In this document: positions 1 to 8,305 of the stretch, piece after piece
Layout: the number at the start of each line of letters is the position of its first letter
Numbering within the stretch: the first letter of the stretch is position 1
Source of the DNA: Anaerococcus urinomassiliensis
GTDB taxonomy: Bacteria > Bacillota > Clostridia > Tissierellales > Peptoniphilaceae
Length of the DNA stretch: 64,000 bases
Direction of reading: 5' to 3'
Assembly (NCBI RefSeq): GCF_900128425.1
Contig: NZ_LT635782.1
Location: 158,711-222,710 of the forward strand
Translations under genes and position numbers: made by a program
The notes under the pieces: model-generated
What the model saw: the letters and a program-made list of their open reading frames with translations, nothing else
Database searches by the model: none
Told to the model about the DNA's origin: nothing

Positions 1-933
1 TCCACTTGTCCATTTGGTGCTATATCTGATAAGTCAGAAATCTACCAACTTATCAAAGCCATCCAAGCAGACAAAAAAGTATATGCTATACTTGCACCAT
101 CATTTGTAGGCCAATTTGGCCCAAATGTTAGCCCAAAACAGATTAGAGAAGCTATCAAAGCGCTTGGATTCACTGATGTAATAGAAGTAGGCCTCGGCGC
201 TGACCTAACAACTATGAACGAGGCTCACGAATATCTTGAAAAAGTACCAACAGGAGAATTTCCATTTATGGGTACAAGCTGTTGCTTCTCATGGAAGATG
301 ATGGTTAGAAATCAATTCCCAGAAATAAATGATTATATTTCTGAATCTTCAACACCTATGATATACACAGGTTTACAAATGAAAAAACGTGACCCAGATT
401 GTAAGGTTGTATTTGTTGGACCATGTATATCCAAAAAGCTAGAAGCCTTGGAAGAAGAAGTAGCCGAAGTTATTGACTTTGTAATAACCTTTGAAGAGCT
501 TTTAGGAATGTTCCTAGCTAAGGGAGTTGAACCATCAGAAATACAAGTAGAAGAAGAAATGATGGATGCGTCAGAAACTGGCCGAAACTACGCTGTAAAA
601 GGTGGAGTAGCAGAAGCTGTAGTAAAACGTGCCAAAGAAATCAGACCAGGCATCGATATAGCTGTAGAAGGTGCAGATGGCTTGTCTAACTGTGTTAAAC
701 TTGCTCAACTAGCAAAATTAGGCAAGATGGATGGCAAACTAATAGAAGGAATGGCGTGCTTTGGAGGATGTGTTGGAGGACCTGGTACTGTAGTTGCTGA
801 TACCAAGACAGGCAAGGCTGTTCGTGCCTTTGCCAAGGAATCTATCTACAGATCTCCAGCAGATAACGACAAAATCCCAGCGGAAGACAGACCAGATGAT
901 GAGAAATTAAAAGTAAGCGAAGATAAGGAATAA
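1..933 (+). CDS. [FeFe]-hydrogenase-like iron-sulfur protein (5' end outside window)
   Basis: The frame is open from the first base, so the N-terminus is missing. The visible part starts with a ferredoxin-type CP (STCPFGA), the end of a 4Fe-4S domain, followed by an iron-hydrogenase large-subunit domain. The three H-cluster loops are recognisable: TSCC at visible residues 92-95, GPCISKK around 140-146, and EGMACFGGC around 249-257. The first loop reads TSCCFSW, where classical hydrogenases have TSCCPxW. Family knowledge suggests reversible proton reduction with ferredoxin, or a sensory or unassigned role in divergent groups; the substitution makes catalytic activity uncertain. The ABC-transporter lipoprotein gene starts 3 bases after the stop, so the two may be cotranscribed. 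Confidence 0.8.
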   Translation, partial: STCPFGAISDKSEIYQLIKAIQADKKVYAILAPSFVGQFGPNVSPKQIREAIKALGFTDVIEVGLGADLTTMNEAHEYLEKVPTGEFPFMGTSCCFSWKMMVRNQFPEINDYISESSTPMIYTGLQMKKRDPDCKVVFVGPCISKKLEALEEEVAEVIDFVITFEELLGMFLAKGVEPSEIQVEEEMMDASETGRNYAVKGGVAEAVVKRAKEIRPGIDIAVEGADGLSNCVKLAQLAKLGKMDGKLIEGMACFGGCVGGPGTVVADTKTGKAVRAFAKESIYRSPADNDKIPAEDRPDDEKLKVSEDKE

Positions 934-936
934 TTA

Positions 937-2010
937 ATGAAAATAAAGAATAAGTCACTAGTCCTCCTACTAGCATTGGCCCTAGTAGGATGTGGCAACC
1001 AGAGCCAAACGAATAATGAAAATACCGAAATAGAACAAAAAGAAGATACTTCTTCAAAATCTGAAGATTCAAACGAAGTAAAAGAAGAAAAAGTAGAAGA
1101 TGATAATCAAGAAGATGCTAAACATTACGATGTAAATCTTTCTATGCTAGCTGGACCAACTAGTGTTGGTGCCATAAATATGGTAGAAGAATCAAAAAAT
1201 GGTGAATCAAACTTTACCATAAATGAAAGCGTGGATGGAGCTCCAGATGCCCTTGTACCAAAACTCGTTTCTGGTGAAGCTGACCTTGCCATCATACCAG
1301 CAAACCTAGCTGCTACTTTGTATAACAAGACAGAGGGCAAAGTAAAAGTCCTTGCTACAAATTCCTTAGGAGTATTGTATGTAGTTACAAAGGGAGATGT
1401 AGAAATAAACTCTATAGAAGATTTAGCAAATTATGGAGAAGAAATTCTAGCATCAGGCAAGGGAGCAACTCCAGAGATTGCAATAAATAAAATCTTGGAG
1501 GCCAATGGCTATAGTTCTGATAATCTAAATATCAACTACCTTGCTCAAGCTAATGAAGCAGCTCAAAAGCTAATAGCAGGTGAAGCCAAAGTTGCAATTC
1601 TTCCTGAACCAATGGTATCAAGCGTTTTAATAAAAGCAGAAGATGCCAAAGTTGCCATCGACCTAAACGAGCTTTATGAAAAAGCAGCAGGATATCCACT
1701 AATTTCTTCAGTTCTAGTAGGAAGAAGTGAATATTTAGATACGATAGATGTAGAAAAACTTCTAGAGACATTTAAAGATTCTATCGAAAAGGCAAAGGCT
1801 AATCCAGAAGAAACTGCAGCCTTGCTTGAAAAATACGATATAATGCCAGCTCCTGTTGCAAAAAAAGCAATTCCAAATCTTGCTTTGGAATATATAGATG
1901 GTGATAGGCTAAAAGAAATGATGGCAAAACACCTAGAAGATTTGAACAATACTAATCCACAGTTAATAGGCGGATCTATACCAGAAGATGATTTCTACTT
2001 TACAAAATAA
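937..2010 (+). CDS. ABC transporter substrate-binding lipoprotein (SsuA/TauA/NMT1-like)
   Basis: The 357-residue protein begins with a lipoprotein signal, hydrophobic LLLALALVGCGN, with Cys19 as the probable lipidation site. A charged low-complexity linker (Glu/Lys/Asp, about residues 25-65) follows. The rest resembles periplasmic-binding-like domains of the aliphatic sulfonate/taurine/thiamine-precursor class, with GEADLAIIPANLA, a typical ligand-pocket loop, and a second half repeating the pattern (GEAKVAILPEP). It should be the extracellular receptor for the permease and ATPase encoded next. The ligand cannot be read from sequence. The downstream permease start overlaps this gene by 23 bases, indicating translational coupling. 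Confidence 0.85.
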   Translation: MKIKNKSLVLLLALALVGCGNQSQTNNENTEIEQKEDTSSKSEDSNEVKEEKVEDDNQEDAKHYDVNLSMLAGPTSVGAINMVEESKNGESNFTINESVDGAPDALVPKLVSGEADLAIIPANLAATLYNKTEGKVKVLATNSLGVLYVVTKGDVEINSIEDLANYGEEILASGKGATPEIAINKILEANGYSSDNLNINYLAQANEAAQKLIAGEAKVAILPEPMVSSVLIKAEDAKVAIDLNELYEKAAGYPLISSVLVGRSEYLDTIDVEKLLETFKDSIEKAKANPEETAALLEKYDIMPAPVAKKAIPNLALEYIDGDRLKEMMAKHLEDLNNTNPQLIGGSIPEDDFYFTK

Positions 2011-2731
2011 GAAAAGAAAAATAATAATTGCCCTTGTTTGGTTAGTAATTTGGCAAATAATGGCAAGTTTGATAGGAGAGGAGATACTATTGCCATCTCC
2101 TTTTCTTGTATTACAAAGATTTTTTGAACTTATTGTGACCAAAGAATTTTATATCACGATATTATCATCCTTTGGCAAAATTTTCATAGGTTTTGTTTTT
2201 TCTATTGGCCTAGGTCTAGTACTAGCGTATTTTTCTTACAAATATGATTTGTTTTACGAATTTATAAATCCAATCATAGTGATATTTAGATCAATACCAT
2301 TGGCAAGCCTTGTCATATTCTTTCTTTTTTGGATAAAGACTAAGAATCTTTCTATCCTTGTTTCCTTTATCATGGCTATGCCGATTATATACACAAATAC
2401 CTATGTAGGTCTAAAATCAATTGATAGAAAACTTTTACAAATGGCTAGTATATATGAAGTTAATAAATTAGATAAGTTAAAATATATATATCTTATTAAG
2501 GCCAGGGCTTTTATAAAATCAAGTATTATTTCTGTATCGGGCCTTGTGCTAAAGGCAGGTATTGCAGGAGAAGTAATAGGACTTCCTGATAACTCAATAG
2601 GTAAAAATCTTTATAACACAAAAATATACCTGGATATGCCATCACTTCTTGCGTGGACTTTGACCATACTAATTTTATCCTTTATATTTGAATACACCCT
2701 TAGGAAGATTTTGGAGGAAGATGATGATTAG
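1988..2731 (+). CDS. ABC transporter permease (SsuC/TauC-like)
   Basis: A 247-residue integral membrane protein with about six hydrophobic segments. The cytoplasmic EAA-like coupling loop lies near residues 150-170 (MASIYEVNKLDKLKYIYL), followed by a late GEVIGLPDNSIG stretch that is common in the sulfonate/nitrate/taurine permease family. It forms the channel of the importer with the lipoprotein upstream and the ATPase downstream. The first ATG lies inside the end of the preceding gene and has no strong ribosome-binding site, so translation is probably coupled to it. The gene overlaps the ATPase start by 8 bases. Confidence 0.85.
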   Translation: MISTLQNKKRKIIIALVWLVIWQIMASLIGEEILLPSPFLVLQRFFELIVTKEFYITILSSFGKIFIGFVFSIGLGLVLAYFSYKYDLFYEFINPIIVIFRSIPLASLVIFFLFWIKTKNLSILVSFIMAMPIIYTNTYVGLKSIDRKLLQMASIYEVNKLDKLKYIYLIKARAFIKSSIISVSGLVLKAGIAGEVIGLPDNSIGKNLYNTKIYLDMPSLLAWTLTILILSFIFEYTLRKILEEDDD

Positions 2732-3284
2732 ATTTAAAAATGTGACGAAGTCCTTTGATCACAAGGTCATAGATGATTTGTCTTTTGAAATAAAAAATGG
2801 AGAGTCTTTTGCCATGTTTGGCAGGTCTGGCATAGGTAAAACTACATTGATCAATCTAATCTTGGGCTTAGAGAAGGCAGATTCCGGCAATATTTATAAG
2901 GGCTTTTCTAAAGTCTCAGTCATATTTCAAGAAGATAGGCTGATTGATGAGATTTCTGCTGTTGATAATTTAAAGATTATTAACGACAACCCTAGCTTGA
3001 TTAAGGATACTTTATCAGCTTTAAATATAGAAGATCTAAAAACTCCAATATCCAAATTTTCGGGAGGCATGAGAAGACGAGTTGCCATCGCAAGGGCACT
3101 AATCTTTGATGGTGATATTTTGATAATGGATGAGCCCTTTGCTGGTATTGATGACGAGAATAAGAATATTGCCATAGATCTTATCAAGGAGAAATTTTAT
3201 GACAAAACTATTATCTTGGTTTCCCATAATAAGGATGATATGGCAAAATTTGATATTCCTTTGGAAAATGTCATTTATTTATAA
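2724..3284 (+). CDS. ABC transporter ATP-binding protein (SsuB/TauB-like)
   Basis: The ATPase subunit of the importer, about 186 residues, is on the short side for the family. It has Walker A GRSGIGKTT near residues 34-42, a Q-loop (VIFQEDRL), signature FSGGMRRR, Walker B ILIMDEPF and the switch histidine in LVSHN. I chose the ATG at 2724 because GGAGG at 2713-2717 sits six bases upstream; an in-frame ATG at 2721 is too close to the site, and the more upstream ATG at 2688 adds residues unlike the family. It closes a three-gene operon of receptor, permease and ATPase. Confidence 0.87.
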   Translation: MIRFKNVTKSFDHKVIDDLSFEIKNGESFAMFGRSGIGKTTLINLILGLEKADSGNIYKGFSKVSVIFQEDRLIDEISAVDNLKIINDNPSLIKDTLSALNIEDLKTPISKFSGGMRRRVAIARALIFDGDILIMDEPFAGIDDENKNIAIDLIKEKFYDKTIILVSHNKDDMAKFDIPLENVIYL

Positions 3285-3344
3285 CTTGTAAATGAAAATG
3301 AATATAGATATAATATTAAGACGATACTTATAAGTGAGGTAATT

Positions 3345-4979
3345 ATGGGTCAAACTACATTCATGCTTATGCTTATAACTATAATTTCCAAAATTTTTGG
3401 TTTTATAAGAGAAGCAGTAATGGCATCCTATATAGGGGCGGGTAGCATAAAATCAATATATACAACTGCAAATACTTTGCCAGTAGTTGTAGCAAACTTT
3501 GTAGCAGTTGGTATTATTTCAGGCTTCATTCCCATATATAATAGGGCCAAAAATGAAGAAGGAATCAAAGAAGCAGAGAAATTTACTTCAAATATTTTTA
3601 ATATTTTGATGGTCTTTGGGGCCATAGCTCTAGTAATAGGCTTCATCTTTGCTAGACCATTTTCCAAAATTTTATCCCCATCTCTTGAAGGCGAATTGTT
3701 AGACTTAGCTACAAACTATACTAGAATAATGATGTTTGCAGTTTTTGCCTACCTATATTCTGCTGTATTTAGGGGATATCTGAACATCAAGGGAGATTTC
3801 TTCAATCCGGCCATAACTGGCATTATTATGAATATTATCATAATATTATTTACAGTTCTAACTGGAAAGACTGGGAATCCATACTTTCTAATCATAGGCG
3901 CTCTTTTGGGTAATGTTTTACAATACATCTTATTTCCTAGGGCCACTAAGAAAGCTGGATATAGGCACAATAAGATAATTGATTTTTCAAATAAATATGT
4001 AAAACAGCTGATGCTAATCGCCCTACCAGTTATTATATCATCAGCCGCTGGAGAGATTTCTATAATAGTAGATAACTCAATGGCTTCTGCATTTTTTGGA
4101 GAAGAGAGTATATCAGTATTATTTTATGCAAAAACAATGCTAACACTAATAACAGGAGTTATCACAGTTTCAGTTACCACAGCACTTTTCCCAAAAATCG
4201 CTGAGTTTGGTCAAAGTGGTAAAATCGAAGAAATGAAAAGTTCAATCAGTTCCTCTGTAGTAACAACCATGCTTTTGGTAATACCAGCTACAATTGGTCT
4301 GATGGTTTTGTCAAAACCTGTAATTGAATTAGTCTACCAAAGAAATGCCTTCACAAGCGAAGACACTATAGCTGTTGCAAGTATGATGGTATCCTATGCA
4401 CCATTTATAATCTTCCAATCTATAACAGATGTAGTAGATCGAGGATTTTATGCAGTAGGAGATTCCAAAACACCAGTAATAATAGTTGTTGTCCAACAAC
4501 TAATAAATGTAATACTAAATGCCATACTCATCAAATTCTATGGCCTAAACGGTATAGCCTATGCCACAGTAATATCTACTATCATAGGATCAAGTCTTAT
4601 GATATACAAATTTAGAGACAATTTTGGTAGTTTTAAATTTAAAAACACTCTGTTATCCATATTGAAGATCCTTATAATAACAGGGATAATGGCACTTGTT
4701 GCAGGAAAAATCTATGCTATAACAGCAGATAATCTGCCACATATATTGGCGGTATTTATAGCAATACTTTTAGCGGCCCTTGTTTATGGATTTTTGATAT
4801 TATTAGTAAGAATTCCAGAAGTAATGGAACTAATTAACACCATTTACCACAAGCATTTTAGGAAGAGAAAAGCTCAAAAGCACATAAATACAAATAAGAG
4901 CGAGCATATAGAACTTCCAAGACAAAAAAGAAAACAAATAGAAAATACTAGAAAATACGAATCTAGGAAAAGACGATAA
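3345..4979 (+). CDS. murJ: Lipid II flippase MurJ (MviN family)
   Basis: A 544-residue polytopic membrane protein of the MVF/MATE-like superfamily with about 14 hydrophobic segments. It starts with the family pattern TTFMLMLITIISKIFGFIREA, including the conserved FGFIRE, and has the GIISGFIPIYNR and LVYQRNAFT stretches typical of MurJ. MurJ moves undecaprenyl-linked lipid II across the membrane for peptidoglycan assembly. The C-terminal 60 residues are a basic cytoplasmic tail rich in Lys and Arg. The start has a GTGAGG ribosome-binding site. A large inverted repeat begins four bases after the stop and may terminate transcription. Confidence 0.93.
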   Translation: MGQTTFMLMLITIISKIFGFIREAVMASYIGAGSIKSIYTTANTLPVVVANFVAVGIISGFIPIYNRAKNEEGIKEAEKFTSNIFNILMVFGAIALVIGFIFARPFSKILSPSLEGELLDLATNYTRIMMFAVFAYLYSAVFRGYLNIKGDFFNPAITGIIMNIIIILFTVLTGKTGNPYFLIIGALLGNVLQYILFPRATKKAGYRHNKIIDFSNKYVKQLMLIALPVIISSAAGEISIIVDNSMASAFFGEESISVLFYAKTMLTLITGVITVSVTTALFPKIAEFGQSGKIEEMKSSISSSVVTTMLLVIPATIGLMVLSKPVIELVYQRNAFTSEDTIAVASMMVSYAPFIIFQSITDVVDRGFYAVGDSKTPVIIVVVQQLINVILNAILIKFYGLNGIAYATVISTIIGSSLMIYKFRDNFGSFKFKNTLLSILKILIITGIMALVAGKIYAITADNLPHILAVFIAILLAALVYGFLILLVRIPEVMELINTIYHKHFRKRKAQKHINTNKSEHIELPRQKRKQIENTRKYESRKRR

Positions 4980-4983
4980 GAAA

Positions 4984-5136
4984 GGGACTGTTGCAAAATA
5001 GATAAATCGTTCCTATATCATTCGAGCACCCTCCCAGAAAGTTTGGCCTCCCTGAGCCGGCGGGCTAAACCTCAAACTTTCTGGGAGTGCACTCCAATGA
5101 TGGAACGTTAGATATCTATCAATTTGCAACAGCCCC
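4984..5136. repeat. MITE-like inverted-repeat element, copy 1
   Basis: A 153-bp near-palindrome between the convergent ends of murJ and the vWA gene. Its ends are GGGACTGTTGCAAA and TTTGCAACAGCCCC, flanked by A-rich and T-rich tracts. Inside are further paired arms (CCCAGAAAGTTTG with CAAACTTTCTGGG) around a small AGCCGGCGGGCT hairpin. A second, longer copy lies at 35247-35419. The ends resemble those of IS6- or IS1182-type elements, but no transposase is present, so I read it as a non-autonomous element that can also act as a bidirectional terminator. The vWA stop codon lies 2 bases past the repeat. Confidence 0.8.
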
Positions 5137-5138
5137 TT

Positions 5139-6857
5139 TTACATTAGTATTTGATGTTTCATAAATATTGAAACTATCTTTGAAAAGTTTTCCAAATTTG
5201 TTATTCTTACAAAGTCTTTGTTGTAAATTAGCTTTGCGTTTTCAACGTCTTCATCTTCTCCTGTAAATACTCCAAGGACTGATACATTGTCGTTTCTAAG
5301 GTTTCTTATCTCAAAGGCTGTATCATCGATTGCTATTTTGCCGGTGTACTGGTCCTTATCTTTTAGTCTGGCTGTGTTTATATTGGCTCTCTCGTCATTT
5401 GGTTTGCCATCGGATAGGACTATTATTATGTGTTTACTATCATCTTTGGTGTCTATAATCTTGTGGAGGGTCTTAAAGGCAAGACCATCTCTATTTGATC
5501 CTGCTGCAAAGAAATTATAGATCTCTTCGTTTTTATTTTTTTCTGTGTAATCTCTATATACAGTGAAAACTGTATGTTCACGTAAAGTAGAAAAACCTGT
5601 GATTCTTATAGGTATATCGACTAAGTCCATAGATTTTGCAATTATATAGGCTTGGTTTGCCACTATGTGTTGCCTGTTGATCTGGCTTGCTGAAGAATCT
5701 AGGATTAGGTCTACCTTAAATTTTTTGACATCGTCATTTTCAATGTTGTTAAAGACATTGTAATCGTGGATTATTGGTGCGCGCCATACCTTGGTAGAAT
5801 CTATGGCCCCGTAGTTTTTGACCCTATCATCATAATCTTCATAGCTTGCTAGAGAATTTTTGATGGCAAGGCTTAATTGGTTGATATTTCTGTGGTTTAT
5901 GGCATGGTTTTTTTCTATATAATTTTTATTTCTATCAGATTGTTCCTTGCGTTTTTTCTTGTAAAATTTGGCATTGGCCTTGTTTGGATATACACCCTTT
6001 GTAAAATATAGTTTCTTATTTTGGTGGATTCCTGTGGCAACTTCTTTTTCTATATTTTCTACTATGTTTTTAGAAAGTATGGACTTGCCAAAAAAATCCT
6101 CTATAAATTCATCTGAGGAGTGGTAGTCATCTTGGCTGGAGTTTAAGAAGAGTAGGTTCTTGTTTAGGTCTTCTTTCTTGTCAGCATAGTAGATATTGCC
6201 GGTAAATTCAGCTGAACCAATGGCAAATTGTTGGTCAATATTTTCATCGGAATATTCTGATGGTTTATCTTCGCTATTTTTGAATTCCTTGGCCTTTTTT
6301 TCCTTAACCATTTCGTCAAAAATCTCGTCGTCTTCTTTAGTTCTATCAAATCTAAAGTAAGTTTTGAAGACTTTATTTAGCTTGTCAATCAATGTGCTGG
6401 TATCAGTGGTATATATGGCGAAAACAGCCTTGTAAATGTTTCTGAAAATAGCACCTTCTATGATAGGTTTACCAAGGACTTGTCCGTAGTAAGCTTTTTC
6501 AACTTGCTCTTTTAGATTGTCTGGGTTGTGGTGGCTGTATTTATAGTATGATTTTTTGGCGAATTTTTTTTGCAAATCTTCTATGACAAGATTATCTTTA
6601 CTAAGTTCTTTGACACAAATATCTTCTATCAAAAGATTTGTCATAAATTTGAAGTCCTCATAAAATGGATTATTTTCATAAAGATAAGCAAAGAATGAAT
6701 CGAGCATTTTTGTATCAAAAGTTTTTATTGTAAAACCCGCTATAATATTTTTGAAAACTTCATCCATGGGGTAAGTTTTTTTGGGGGTGAATTGATAGTT
6801 TTCACTAAAATCCCAAATAATATTATATTCGCGGATCTTATCCAGCGATTCAGTCAT
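5139..6857 (-). CDS. von Willebrand factor A domain protein, partner of MoxR-type ATPase
   Basis: A 572-residue soluble protein with no signal peptide. The C-terminal third (about residues 385-565) is a vWA domain: the metal-ion-dependent adhesion motif DSSAS (DxSxS) follows VDLIL, and the later LSDGKPND supplies another metal ligand. The N-terminal two thirds is charged and lysine-rich with no domain I recognise. The gene overlaps the upstream ATPase gene by 8 bases. MoxR/vWA pairs such as NorQ/NorD and CbbQ/CbbO act as chaperones that activate metal-containing enzymes. Here no client gene is adjacent, so the target is unknown. Confidence 0.8.
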   Translation of the reverse strand: MTESLDKIREYNIIWDFSENYQFTPKKTYPMDEVFKNIIAGFTIKTFDTKMLDSFFAYLYENNPFYEDFKFMTNLLIEDICVKELSKDNLVIEDLQKKFAKKSYYKYSHHNPDNLKEQVEKAYYGQVLGKPIIEGAIFRNIYKAVFAIYTTDTSTLIDKLNKVFKTYFRFDRTKEDDEIFDEMVKEKKAKEFKNSEDKPSEYSDENIDQQFAIGSAEFTGNIYYADKKEDLNKNLLFLNSSQDDYHSSDEFIEDFFGKSILSKNIVENIEKEVATGIHQNKKLYFTKGVYPNKANAKFYKKKRKEQSDRNKNYIEKNHAINHRNINQLSLAIKNSLASYEDYDDRVKNYGAIDSTKVWRAPIIHDYNVFNNIENDDVKKFKVDLILDSSASQINRQHIVANQAYIIAKSMDLVDIPIRITGFSTLREHTVFTVYRDYTEKNKNEEIYNFFAAGSNRDGLAFKTLHKIIDTKDDSKHIIIVLSDGKPNDERANINTARLKDKDQYTGKIAIDDTAFEIRNLRNDNVSVLGVFTGEDEDVENAKLIYNKDFVRITNLENFSKIVSIFMKHQILM

Positions 6858-7755
6858 CGAATATGCTCTCTTCTATATGCTGCGGGATTTTGCTTTTAAT
6901 GGTATCAATTACAATCTCTCGTTCAAATTCATCAAAGGACTTGTTAGCGATACCCATTAGAATAGCATTATAGGGATTTAGTCCAACCTTCATAGTGTCG
7001 ATAGCAGATATAAGTCCCCTTAGGTCGACTGATTTAGTAGAAATTTCATTGTTTTCTGATTTGAATTGTAGGGAAATGAACATGTCTATAAAAGCCTTGC
7101 GGTATTTTTCCTTAAGACTTGGAAAAGTATCAGCCAAAAGCTGGTCTAAGTTTTCTCTAGTGATATTTGGCATATTTATAATCATAAATCTAGAAGCCAA
7201 GGCTTCGTTTACCTCACGAGTTCCGACATATCCGTAGTTCATAGTTGCTATAAATCTTGTGTTTGGATCAAGATTTATTTTCTCATAGCCAGCTATATCT
7301 ATGATTCTTCTGTGGTCAAGGCTTGCGTGAAGCACTGAAATTGCTTCGTTTTTGGCCATGTTAATCTCATCAAGTACTGCAAATCCACCTCTCACGGCAG
7401 CCTCGTATATAGGTCCTTTTCTAAAGACAACTTCTCCATCTTTAAAGGTATCGGCGCCTATAAGGGAATTATAATCAGTATTCACATGGAAGGAAACATT
7501 CCATGATGGTCTAGCAAATAGGTAGGAAAGATTTGATGAAAGTACGTTTTTGCCTGTAGCCTTAGGGCCTGTTAAAAGCAAGTTTTTTCCTGCAAGAATG
7601 GCAGATATGGCTTGTTCCAATACTTCCTTGCCATAGTATTTGAATTCTGGCTCAACAACTCTAGGGTCGTCAAAAAGTCCATTTTCTTTCCTGTATATTT
7701 CAAGTTGATCTATTAAATTTTTATCAACATTTTGTTTTTCTAAATATTGTCTCAT
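6850..7755 (-). CDS. MoxR/NorQ-type AAA+ ATPase
   Basis: A 301-residue AAA_5-type ATPase. Walker A is GPKATGKN (residues 63-70), Walker B is VLDEINMAK, sensor 1 is FIATMNYG, and an arginine-finger region follows in EALASRFMIINMP. The protein lacks membrane segments. It is the first gene of a two-gene unit with the vWA protein, a classic ATPase/vWA chaperone arrangement. It is divergent from the marR gene, with 106 bases between the two starts that hold the regulatory sites of the marR operon. Confidence 0.87.
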   Translation of the reverse strand: MRQYLEKQNVDKNLIDQLEIYRKENGLFDDPRVVEPEFKYYGKEVLEQAISAILAGKNLLLTGPKATGKNVLSSNLSYLFARPSWNVSFHVNTDYNSLIGADTFKDGEVVFRKGPIYEAAVRGGFAVLDEINMAKNEAISVLHASLDHRRIIDIAGYEKINLDPNTRFIATMNYGYVGTREVNEALASRFMIINMPNITRENLDQLLADTFPSLKEKYRKAFIDMFISLQFKSENNEISTKSVDLRGLISAIDTMKVGLNPYNAILMGIANKSFDEFEREIVIDTIKSKIPQHIEESIFDD

Positions 7756-7805
7756 TATTACTCCTTTAGCTTAAATATTATACGACTAAAATGCAATTTT
7801 TAAAC

Positions 7806-7854
7806 TTGACAAAGTCCATTTATAGACTATATTATATCTATGTCTAAAAGGAGG
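7806..7854 (+). promoter_or_regulatory. Promoter and probable operator of the marR-ABC operon
   Basis: TTGACA at 7806-7811 is followed 16 to 17 bases later by TATATT/ATATTA near 7828-7834. The dyad AGTC-N8-GACT lies in the spacer, and TAGAC/GTCTA half-sites flank the -10 box. The strong ribosome-binding site AGGAGG ends at 7854. MarR proteins usually repress their own operon by binding palindromes placed like this, so autoregulation is likely but inferred. Confidence 0.6.
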
Positions 7855-7861
7855 TCTGAAA

Positions 7862-8305
7862 TTGGACGATAAGTCATGTGAAGTTTTTATTATTTTTTCA
7901 ATGTTAAGAAAACTAAATGGATTAAATAAGCAGAGAGTCGAGAGTTTTGGCTTAAATAATTTGGAGTCTATCATCTTATTTCATATAGATAAAATTGATA
8001 ATCTTACCCAAAAAGACTTGGTAAACAAACTCCAAATGCCCAAACAAACAATAAACTCTATAATACTGAATTTAAAAGAAAATGACTTTATTTATATGCA
8101 AGCATCTCAAAAAGATAAGAGGGTCAAAACCCTACTACTTACAGAAAAAGGCGCAAAAGAAGTAAAGAAAATAACCGATTCATTAAAGTCGTCTAACAAA
8201 GGAATTTATGATCAATTGGGAGAAGAAAAAATAAATTCTATAAAAGATGATCTCAATGATATTATTGACGTTTTGGAAAATATTATTAAGAAGGAGGATA
8301 TATGA
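7862..8305 (+). CDS. MarR-family transcriptional regulator
   Basis: A 147-residue winged-helix regulator. The recognition helix region is LTQKDLVNKLQMPKQTINSII (about residues 46-65) and the wing is KDKRVKTLLLTEKG, both typical of MarR. The start is a TTG seven bases after a perfect AGGAGG; the first in-frame ATG would remove the N-terminal dimerisation helix. It overlaps the first exporter gene by four bases, so it is the first gene of a marR-ABC-ABC operon. It likely senses a toxic compound and derepresses the exporter. Confidence 0.88.
   Translation: MDDKSCEVFIIFSMLRKLNGLNKQRVESFGLNNLESIILFHIDKIDNLTQKDLVNKLQMPKQTINSIILNLKENDFIYMQASQKDKRVKTLLLTEKGAKEVKKITDSLKSSNKGIYDQLGEEKINSIKDDLNDIIDVLENIIKKEDI

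Noticed and set aside
5287..5520. Small plus-strand gene opposite the vWA coding region
   Set aside because: A shadow frame within the vWA gene, without start signals or homology.
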